From NCBI GenBank assembly GCA_002311835.1, contig DBZY01000033.1, forward strand, positions 1,692-11,611: DNA of 9,920 bases, given 5' to 3'. Each line of letters opens with the position of its first letter. Within the stretch, counting starts at the first letter, position 1. The notes below the pieces were generated by a model. The model was not told the origin of the DNA. It searched no databases and worked only from the letters and a program-made list of their open reading frames with translations. A program made the position numbers and the translations under genes. Shown here one piece after another: positions 1-5,518 of the stretch. Source of the stretch: Proteobacteria bacterium UBA1148. GTDB taxonomy: Bacteria; Pseudomonadota; Gammaproteobacteria; Steroidobacterales; Rariloculaceae.

Positions 1-25
1 TTGAGTATCTGTGTAGTCTGTTTTA

Positions 26-319
26 TCACACATAGTCTAACTTGAACTTAGAAACCTCTGTTTTGAACTCCTTGTTTAATCTCTCCTCCCAGATATTCTT
101 CTTCTTTAGGATGGAATGGACATGGGAGTTGGTAAAGACCTTTCCCATCACCGTCAAGATCCCTTCCTCATTTAAGATATTCGATATCCTCCGGTACCCC
201 AACCCCCGTTCTCTCAACTCAGAGATTTTGTTATAGAGAAAGAACACATTAAAATTAAAACTCTTTTCCCATTTGGATATGTTTAAACAAAAGTAAGTGT
301 ATATAGGATGAAATAACAT
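26..319 (-). CDS. Small protein with recombinase-type helix-turn-helix segment
   Basis: A 97-residue protein if it starts at the ATG at 319-317. The open frame runs back to a TTG at 385, but that extension lies over the coding part of the divergent gene and is unlikely to be used. Residues about 33-72 (core ISELRERGLGYRRISNILN, then EEGI, GK and SILKKK) resemble the helix-turn-helix portion of the Recombinase domain that follows the catalytic domain of large serine recombinases, where a similar pattern of short-helix, LN-EEG-I-T and GK-FT is usual. No serine-recombinase catalytic domain is present, so this is either a stand-alone DNA-binding protein or a remnant. The N-terminal 30 residues are aromatic-rich and the C-terminus is charged and probably helical. 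No Shine-Dalgarno precedes the ATG. A GTG at residue 25 is a possible alternative start. Function unknown. The family resemblance is from memory of the pattern, not from a search. Confidence 0.6.
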   Translation of the reverse strand: MLFHPIYTYFCLNISKWEKSFNFNVFFLYNKISELRERGLGYRRISNILNEEGILTVMGKVFTNSHVHSILKKKNIWEERLNKEFKTEVSKFKLDYV

Positions 320-668
320 GAAAAGAAAAAGAATGGCGCCAATTTTAGGTATTGTTTTCGCGCTTATCGCTGCTGAGGGGTCCAATCGTGTTGGCAGCTT
401 GGTAGCTGCCTTCGGTGGAGGTGATTCTTCATTCTACGGGCTATTTTTACTTGTCTCCATTGTCAGTGCAGGCGCTTTTCTTGGTATCTTACTTGGTAAA
501 AGTCATAAAATAGCAAGATACGGTTTAATAGCGTTAAACGTTTTGTCTTGTATCCTCCTATTAGGAGGTCCGGCATTTTCTGTGGTTCAGCAAATTCTTT
601 TAGGTATGGTAGTTACTTCAGTATGTCTCTTCCTGAGCAAAGAAAAACAATCCGTCACTGTTGAGTAA
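318..668 (+). CDS. Small multi-pass membrane protein, unknown function
   Basis: A 116-residue protein starting at an ATG with AGGA at 305-308, a normal distance upstream. Four hydrophobic stretches are visible, at about residues 6-20, 38-60, 66-86 and 88-107, so it should sit in the inner membrane with three or four passes. The N-terminus MKRKRMAP is basic and would stay in the cytoplasm under the positive-inside rule. A Gly-rich loop (FGGGDSS) separates the first two helices, and the tail SKEKQSVTVE is polar. There are no catalytic motifs or ligand residues I recognise. Its start codon shares one CATG with that of the opposite-strand helix-turn-helix gene, so the two cannot have independent leaders. 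The HAD phosphatase gene follows after 39 bases on the same strand. Coding is supported by the RBS, the coherent helix pattern and the length. Function is not assigned. Confidence 0.65.
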   Translation: MKRKRMAPILGIVFALIAAEGSNRVGSLVAAFGGGDSSFYGLFLLVSIVSAGAFLGILLGKSHKIARYGLIALNVLSCILLLGGPAFSVVQQILLGMVVTSVCLFLSKEKQSVTVE

Positions 669-707
669 TTTTACATGTGGGTTAATTTGTAATCTTTCGA
701 GATAAGA

Positions 708-1163
708 ATGAAGATTTTGTATATCGATATGGATGGTGTTTTGGTCGATTTCAAAAGTGGTCTTGACCAGATATCAGACTCTGACAGAGAAAAGTATGCA
801 CCCCATTTTGAAGACGTGCCTGGGATGTTTTCAAAAATGGCGCCTGTTGATGGTGCAATAGAGTCTTACAAAAAATTATCAGAGCACTTTCATGTATATA
901 TTCTCTCAACTGCTCCATGGAAAAATCCCAGTGCTTGGTCAGACAAACTTGGCTGGGTAAAAAAACACCTTGGGCATCTCGGTAAAAAAGCAGATAAAAG
1001 ATTAATCCTAAGCCATCATAAAAACCTAAATAAAGGTGATTACTTGATAGATGACCGCCTAAGACATGGAGTAAGAGAGTTTGAAGGAGAGCATGTCCAC
1101 TTTGGAAAAGGAAAATTTAAAGGATGGGATGAAGTAGTAGAGTATCTTCTAACTAATGCATAA
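708..1163 (+). CDS. HAD-family 5'(3')-deoxyribonucleotidase-like phosphatase
   Basis: A 151-residue HAD-superfamily hydrolase resembling the 5' nucleotidase, deoxy (pyrimidine), cytosolic type C family. HAD motif I is DMDGV at residues 7-11, with D7 the expected nucleophile and D9 the acid/base. Motif II is the Ser/Thr of LSTAP (S67, T68). The motif III lysine is probably K105 or K109 in the SHHKNLNKGD stretch, and motif IV is the acidic pair D115-D116 in YLIDD. The small helical cap lies between motifs I and II (about 18-55), as in that family. Known members remove the 5' phosphate from deoxyribonucleoside monophosphates in the cytoplasm and are also common in phage genomes, which fits an accessory setting. 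The exact substrate cannot be read from sequence. The ribosome binding site is weak (GAGA around 699-702). The codons are AT-rich compared with the core genes to the right. Confidence 0.85.
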   Translation: MKILYIDMDGVLVDFKSGLDQISDSDREKYAPHFEDVPGMFSKMAPVDGAIESYKKLSEHFHVYILSTAPWKNPSAWSDKLGWVKKHLGHLGKKADKRLILSHHKNLNKGDYLIDDRLRHGVREFEGEHVHFGKGKFKGWDEVVEYLLTNA

Positions 1164-1185
1164 AAAAGTGGGTGGATGGTGTGGT

Positions 1186-1210
1186 CTGATATAAGATACT
1201 TATTTATCAG
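1186..1210 (+). other. Hairpin before the cysteine-rich protein gene
   Basis: An interrupted inverted repeat. CTGATA at 1186-1191 pairs with TATCAG at 1205-1210, and the inner TAAG at 1192-1195 pairs with CTTA at 1199-1202. This leaves a 3-base loop and a 2-base bulge. It lies in the 78-base gap between the HAD gene stop and the next start, 20 bases before the strong ribosome binding site. No T-run follows, so it is not a normal intrinsic terminator. It could be an operator, an mRNA-stabilising hairpin or chance in AT-rich DNA. Confidence 0.35.
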
Positions 1211-1229
1211 TAAACGTGATTAACACTTT

Positions 1230-1236
1230 GAGGAGG
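1230..1236 (+). promoter_or_regulatory. Strong Shine-Dalgarno (GAGGAGG)
   Basis: GAGGAGG five bases before the ATG at 1242. It is the best ribosome binding site in the window and fixes the start of the cysteine-rich protein. It suggests this small protein is made at a high rate once transcribed. Confidence 0.75.
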
Positions 1237-1241
1237 ATTAG

Positions 1242-1433
1242 ATGGCTACATATGAGTGTTCTAAATGCGGGATGTCAGTAAATGCGACTTGTGCAAAATG
1301 TGATGCACCTCTTGTTGATGATATGTTGACATTAGATGATGGTCGTGAAGTGCAAATTTCAAAATGCCCTAATGACCACGGAAAAATAAAATCCCCGATG
1401 TGCTGTGGCGAAGATATGAGTTGTCCTGCTTAG
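1242..1433 (+). CDS. Small eight-cysteine zinc-ribbon-like protein
   Basis: A 63-residue protein with cysteines at 6, 9, 17, 20, 42, 54, 55 and 61 plus H46. Two CxxC knuckles (C6-C9 and C17-C20) form a compact N-terminal unit typical of a zinc ribbon. The C-terminal half carries CPNDHGKIKSP followed by CCGEDMSC, which could bind a second metal. There is no signal peptide or membrane segment, so it is expected in the cytoplasm. I recall similar short cysteine-rich proteins in marine bacteria, but their role is unknown to me. Coding is well supported by the strong RBS and the regular cysteine spacing. Possible roles, all inferred, are a zinc-binding partner of nucleic acid or another protein, or metal storage. 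The neighbours (HAD phosphatase upstream, broken membrane gene downstream) do not settle its job. Confidence 0.8.
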   Translation: MATYECSKCGMSVNATCAKCDAPLVDDMLTLDDGREVQISKCPNDHGKIKSPMCCGEDMSCPA

Positions 1434-1795
1434 AATTTAAAAAGCAGTTTTGAAGGCGTCTTTCATGAAGGGATTAAGATTGCTAGAGAAAGATATATTC
1501 TCATCTTTGTAAATACCTTAATCATGCTGATTACGGTGATAGGCGCAAGCATTACTCTAATCGGTCTTATTGTAGTTCCTGCAATCCTGGGAGGGTATGC
1601 AGAATCCCTAATTAGAATAAAAAGAAATCAATCTGTTGAAGTTGGAGATTTTTTACACTAGGTTTTAAAAAAAATAGATGGGTAAAATTACTCCTTGCGG
1701 CTATTGTTTATTGTGTCGGAGTTGGATTATTTTTTAAAGGGAGCAATCAAAAAATAATTTCTCGTTCAGTTTATTTGGTTGAGGTAGCATTATGA
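1434..1795 (+). pseudogene. Broken small membrane-protein gene
   Basis: The 358 bases between the cysteine-rich gene and the aspartate dehydrogenase are not empty. From 1434 one frame reads SSFEGVFHEGIKIARE, then two hydrophobic helices, then VVPAILGGYAESL and RNQSVEVGDF, stopping at TAG 1659-1661. A second frame, entered by a one-base shift in the T6 run at 1649-1654, continues sensibly as TLGFKKNRWVKLLLAAIVY, adds a third helix, and ends at TGA 1793-1795. That stop overlaps the next ATG as ATGA. The amphipathic start, the P-LGGY-L and GDF-GF-KKNRW pattern resemble small integral membrane families in which a helix hairpin is followed by a PLLAG-Y and a GDLF-GF segment. No in-frame ATG, GTG or TTG precedes the first helix; the first ATG is at 1524. 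It is therefore probably a decayed gene, or an intact one damaged by a homopolymer sequencing error. Family assignment is tentative. Confidence 0.6.
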
Positions 1796-2604
1796 AAAAA
1801 GTCGCGTTAATTGGTTATGGATCAATTGCGAAATTAGCCTTCAAGAAGCTCGCCGAACATAACCAGCAAGGGTATGTCAAAGTCGTAGGAGTGCTTGTCC
1901 AGGGCTTCGAAGTCAACGAAACACGCACCGCCCTTGACGACAGCATCGCTGTGGTCACTGCTGTGGAAGATCTCATTAGTCTTTCACCAAATATCATCGT
2001 TGAATGTGCTGGTCAGGGTGCCGTTGCCGAATATGGCGAAGCGATATTAAAGGCAGGTATTGATTTCATGGTGATTTCTACCGGCGCACTGGCCAATGAC
2101 GAGCTTCGGGACAGGCTGACGGCAATTTGCGAACAGAGTGGCGCTAAGCAGCTGATACCATCCGGTGCGGTCGCAGGGATTGATGGACTAGGGTCACATA
2201 ATATCGGTGGCTTAAAAAAGGTTCGTTACACTTCTACAAAGCCGCCTTTGGCCTGGAAGGGGACACCGGCAGACGAAAATTTTAACTTGAGCAAGATTTC
2301 AAAACGCACAGTTCTTTTCACCGGTCCGGCACGCGATGTAGCGCGGTTATACCCCAAGAACGCCAATCTAGCTGCGACCGTGGCGCTTGCGGGATTAGGT
2401 ATGGATCAAACAGAAGTTGAGTTAGTCGCCGATCCCGAGGGCGCTCCTCACAATGTGGGGCGTATCTATGCGGAAGGAGAATTCGGGGAATTAACCGTCG
2501 AGTGTCGCAATATCCCCTCACCTGAAAACCCAAAAACATCAGCAACAACGGCGCTTTCTATAGTCTACGCTCTGCTGAAAGACACACACACCCTCGTAAT
2601 TTAG
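1792..2604 (+). CDS. nadX: L-aspartate dehydrogenase
   Basis: A 270-residue cytoplasmic NAD(P)-dependent oxidoreductase, close to the usual length of about 265. The Rossmann fold opens with ALIGYGSIA (residues 5-13). ECAGQGAV follows at about 71-78, then the family signature PSGAVAGIDGLG at 123-134 and KNANLAATVALAGLG at 189-203. H220, in GAPHNVG, matches the catalytic histidine of the aspartate dehydrogenase family. The C-terminus NIPSPENPKTSATTALS is also characteristic. The enzyme deaminates L-aspartate to iminoaspartate/oxaloacetate with NAD(P)+, or runs in reverse. In some organisms it supplies iminoaspartate for NAD synthesis. No nadA or nadC lies nearby, so a role in aspartate or ammonia metabolism is equally possible; the symbol follows the family. 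ATG has GAGG at 1781-1784. The ATG overlaps the stop of the broken membrane gene, so translation may once have been coupled. Confidence 0.9.
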   Translation: MKKVALIGYGSIAKLAFKKLAEHNQQGYVKVVGVLVQGFEVNETRTALDDSIAVVTAVEDLISLSPNIIVECAGQGAVAEYGEAILKAGIDFMVISTGALANDELRDRLTAICEQSGAKQLIPSGAVAGIDGLGSHNIGGLKKVRYTSTKPPLAWKGTPADENFNLSKISKRTVLFTGPARDVARLYPKNANLAATVALAGLGMDQTEVELVADPEGAPHNVGRIYAEGEFGELTVECRNIPSPENPKTSATTALSIVYALLKDTHTLVI

Positions 2605-3375
2605 TTAGTCGTCTCGGAATTCTGCGAACACTGGGGTGTGATCGGAGGGGCGTTCAAGTTTTCGTGGTTCAATGTCAATGGTGCATGCGGTGCAACGTTC
2701 GCTCATAGCATCAGAAGCCAGTATCAAATCAATTCGTAGACCCATGTTTCTCCGAAATGCCGCTACACGATAATCCCACCAACTAAAGGGGTTATCCTCC
2801 TGATCGAATAACCTGTAAGTGTCTTTAAAACCCACCGACAGTATTTCCACTAACGCTTGTCGCTCTTTTTGACTACAAAGAATCTTTCCTTCCCATTCAG
2901 ATGGGTCATGAACATCGCGGTCTTCAGGCGCGATATTGAAGTCGCCCATCGCCACGATGTGTTTGTAGAGCTTCACATCCTTTTGTAGCTGAGCATTCAG
3001 TGCTCGAAGCCAGTCTAGTTTGTATTGATACTTTTCAGAATCGATGCTGCGCCCGTTGGGCACGTATAAGTTAAGAACTCTGACATCACCAAATGTGGCA
3101 GCTAAAACTCGCTTTTCTGAATCGGGAAAGCCATCCAACTCTGTCGCTATATCTTTTGCGGGCTCCCGGGATATTAAGGCGACACCGTTGTAAGTTGGTT
3201 GGCCGCTGAAGACTGTTTTATACCCCATCTCTTCAAAATCCGTCACAGGGAACTTTTCATCGACTAATTTAGTTTCCTGCAGCCCTAGCACATCGGGTTC
3301 AACACGTTGCAACCATTCGCTTACGTGTTCTAGGCGAACCCGTAAACTATTCACATTCCACGTTGCAATTTTCAT
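2605..3375 (-). CDS. xth: Exodeoxyribonuclease III (AP endonuclease)
   Basis: A 256-residue member of the exonuclease III branch of the endonuclease/exonuclease/phosphatase fold, full length. Expected catalytic residues are present: N7 in WNVNS, E34 in LQETK, Y104 in NLYVPNG, D145 and N147 in GDFNIAP, D216 in LRIDLIL, and D245-H246 in SDHTPVF. These bind Mg2+ and cut the backbone at abasic sites, and trim 3' ends during base-excision repair. The ATG lies 7 bases after the prlC stop. An AGGA at 3389-3386 inside the end of prlC is the likely ribosome binding site, so the two genes are probably co-transcribed with prlC first. The stop codon abuts the stop of the convergent aspartate dehydrogenase gene without a single base between. 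Repair partner of the tag gene further right, though not linked to it in an operon. Confidence 0.95.
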   Translation of the reverse strand: MKIATWNVNSLRVRLEHVSEWLQRVEPDVLGLQETKLVDEKFPVTDFEEMGYKTVFSGQPTYNGVALISREPAKDIATELDGFPDSEKRVLAATFGDVRVLNLYVPNGRSIDSEKYQYKLDWLRALNAQLQKDVKLYKHIVAMGDFNIAPEDRDVHDPSEWEGKILCSQKERQALVEILSVGFKDTYRLFDQEDNPFSWWDYRVAAFRRNMGLRIDLILASDAMSERCTACTIDIEPRKLERPSDHTPVFAEFRDD

Positions 3376-3382
3376 GTTTCAG

Positions 3383-5401
3383 TCATCCTTCGAGTTGAAT
3401 GCCTGTTTGGCGTAACAAAGGATCCAAGCTTGGAGCCCGGCCTCGAAATTCCTTGAATACATCCATTGCGTCACGACTTCCGCCTGTCGCAAGAATACAG
3501 TTTCGGAAATGTTTGGCGGTCTCAGGATCAAAACTACCCTTTTCTTCGAACGCAGAAAAGACATCGGCAGCTAGCACCTCGGCCCACTTGTAACTGTAGT
3601 AACCAGCAGCATAGCTTCCGCCAAAGACATGCGAGAAAGTGTTAGGGAAACGATTGAAGGATGGAACCTCCATCACAGCCACTTCCTGGCGAGTACGTGC
3701 GAGGATTTCCTCTGCCCGCGAGCCCTGATCTGGGACGTACTCGGCATGCAGCCTGAAATCGAATAATGCGAACTCAATTTGCCGAACCATTGACAGCCCA
3801 GCCTGGAAGGTTCGTGTAGCGTTTAACGTCGCGAGAGTCTCTGCCGGTAGCGGTTGTCCAGTCTGGTAGTGTCCCGAGATCCAAGGCAGTACTTCGGGTA
3901 GCCACGCGTAGTTCTCTAAGAACTGACTCGGAAGTTCCACGGCGTCCCAAGGTACCCCGTTGATGCCTGAAAGGGAGGGATAGTCGACTTCAGTAAGGAG
4001 GTGATGAAGCGTATGCCCGAATTCATGAAACAGTGTGACCACATCATCATGGGTGAGCAATGATGGGTCTGAGTCAACTGGCGGATTGAAGTTACAGACC
4101 AGATAGGCGACCGGCTGTTGGTTTAGTCCTTCTAGTTTGCACCTTACAAGACACTCGTCCATCCAGGCTCCGCCTCGTTTGTTGGGGCGCGCGAAGAAAT
4201 CTGTGAAAACTCCGCCAATCGGGCTTTTGTCCTCGGCACAGACCTCATAGTACGTTACGTCTGGATGCCAAGCGTCGATACCGTAGTTGGCACGAATCTT
4301 GAGGCCAAAGAGCTTTTCCACGACTTTGAACAGTCCTTGGAGCACCCGGGGTAATGGGAAGTAAGGGCGCAACTCATCGTCAGCCAGCCCGAAACGAGTT
4401 TGTTTTAACTGCTCCGAGTAATATGCGACATTCCACGGTTCCACCGCTCTGCCTGCAAACTCTGAGAGGTCCTCAAGTTCGGCTCGAGCTACAGGTTTAC
4501 TCTTCTCAGCCAAATTCTGCAGAAATTCGAAGACTTCTTCAGGCGTGCCCGCCATTTTCGTAGCTAGGGAGAATTCTGCGTAATTGTTAAAGCCCAGCAA
4601 TAGAGCAGATTCATGGCGAAGACTAGCAATTTTCTCGATAAGGGGACGATTATCCCAGCGGCCTGCTTGGGGTCCCTGGTCCGATGCGCGGGTAACCCAC
4701 GCTTCATAATAATGGGCACGCAGATCTTCATTTTTAGCGTGTGTGATTACTGCCAGATAAGTTGGAGGGTCGAGGGTTAGTAACCAGCCGGAGTGGCCTT
4801 GGGCTTTGGCGAGCTCCTTTGCGCGACGGAGTACCATATCCGGGATGCCGACTAGAGCTTCCTCATTTACCTCGTGGTGTTTGAAAGCATCTGTGGCATC
4901 CATCAAGTTCTGTTCAAAGGCGGCCTGGCGCTGAGAGAGTTCCATTACCAGATGCTTAAACCGAACTCTTTCTTCTTCCGGAAGAGAAACTCCGGACAGT
5001 CTGAAATCCCTGAGCGTATGAGAAAGTAGTCGCAGTTTTATCTTTTCCGCTGGATCTATATCTTGCTCAAGTTGGCTATATAGTGCGTATAGCGTTCCGT
5101 TTTGCGCCATCTCGGTGCTGAATTCAGCAATCATCGGTAGACAGTTGTTATATGCATCTCTCAGTTCAGGTGTGGACAGAACCGCGTTCAGGTGGGCGAT
5201 AGGACTCCACACGCGATGGATCACGTCCTGGATCCGTTCGAGTTCCTCGGCAGACTCAAACGTGACTGCGGCAATTTTCTCGGTCTGCCTCAGCTTGGCC
5301 CGCTGTTGATCGAGTGTTTGCTGAACGGCAGCCTCTACATGCTCCGGGCGGATAAAATTGAATGCCGGCAGACCTTCGGTTTCTAAGAGAGGATTTTTCA
5401 A
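3383..5401 (-). CDS. prlC: Oligopeptidase A, M3 zinc metallopeptidase
   Basis: A 672-residue cytoplasmic peptidase of family M3, compared with 680 in E. coli OpdA. The zinc motif HEFGH is at residues 459-463: H459 and H463 bind zinc and E460 is the catalytic base. E489, in WDAVELPSQF, is the likely third ligand. The C-terminal FPNTFSHVFGGSYAAGYYSY (585-604) is the conserved substrate-binding stretch. Family members degrade short peptides, including cleaved signal peptides and products of ATP-dependent proteases. The start is a TTG at 5401: the sequence MKNPLL matches the family N-terminus, an in-frame stop lies a few codons upstream, and GGAAG sits just before it. No better ATG exists nearby. 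The gene is divergent from gor and followed closely by xth. The use of TTG may lower translation. Confidence 0.96.
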   Translation of the reverse strand: MKNPLLETEGLPAFNFIRPEHVEAAVQQTLDQQRAKLRQTEKIAAVTFESAEELERIQDVIHRVWSPIAHLNAVLSTPELRDAYNNCLPMIAEFSTEMAQNGTLYALYSQLEQDIDPAEKIKLRLLSHTLRDFRLSGVSLPEEERVRFKHLVMELSQRQAAFEQNLMDATDAFKHHEVNEEALVGIPDMVLRRAKELAKAQGHSGWLLTLDPPTYLAVITHAKNEDLRAHYYEAWVTRASDQGPQAGRWDNRPLIEKIASLRHESALLLGFNNYAEFSLATKMAGTPEEVFEFLQNLAEKSKPVARAELEDLSEFAGRAVEPWNVAYYSEQLKQTRFGLADDELRPYFPLPRVLQGLFKVVEKLFGLKIRANYGIDAWHPDVTYYEVCAEDKSPIGGVFTDFFARPNKRGGAWMDECLVRCKLEGLNQQPVAYLVCNFNPPVDSDPSLLTHDDVVTLFHEFGHTLHHLLTEVDYPSLSGINGVPWDAVELPSQFLENYAWLPEVLPWISGHYQTGQPLPAETLATLNATRTFQAGLSMVRQIEFALFDFRLHAEYVPDQGSRAEEILARTRQEVAVMEVPSFNRFPNTFSHVFGGSYAAGYYSYKWAEVLAADVFSAFEEKGSFDPETAKHFRNCILATGGSRDAMDVFKEFRGRAPSLDPLLRQTGIQLEG

Positions 5402-5518
5402 TCTGTCTTCCAGGTAAAAGAGGGGAATCTATCACACAGAGAGCTAGATTTACTGTGGGCCCGGTAGACAGGAGTTTTCCTGATAAGCTCCGCGTCCGAG
5501 CAAGTTAGGAAATTTTTC
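5402..5518. promoter_or_regulatory. Divergent prlC/gor intergenic region
   Basis: These 117 bases must hold the leaders of both prlC (minus) and gor (plus). I see no convincing -35/-10 pair in either direction. GATAAG at 5482-5487 is a possible -10 for gor but lacks a good -35. A short dyad, CAGGA at 5469-5473 and TCCTG at 5478-5482 with a 4-base loop, and the palindrome GGGCCC at 5457-5462 are the only symmetric elements noticed. AGGA at 5507-5510 is the gor ribosome binding site, 8 bases before GTG. Confidence 0.4.

Noticed and set aside
320..385. N-terminal extension of the minus-strand helix-turn-helix gene back to a TTG at 385
   Set aside because: It overlaps the well-supported coding region of the membrane protein on the plus strand, has no ribosome binding site, and its residues look unrelated to the rest of the protein.
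1649..1674. Programmed frameshift joining the two parts of the membrane gene
   Set aside because: The T6 and A8 runs are slippery, but no stimulatory hairpin is obvious and the gene also lacks a normal start codon, so decay or sequencing error is simpler.
1..1795. Defence island or toxin-antitoxin pair in the left accessory block
   Set aside because: None of the small genes shows a known toxin, antitoxin, nuclease or NTPase motif; the only recognisable enzyme is a nucleotidase, so the claim would be guesswork.
2318..2548. Minus-strand open frame inside the aspartate dehydrogenase gene
   Set aside because: It is antisense to conserved family motifs, including the catalytic histidine region; a shadow frame.
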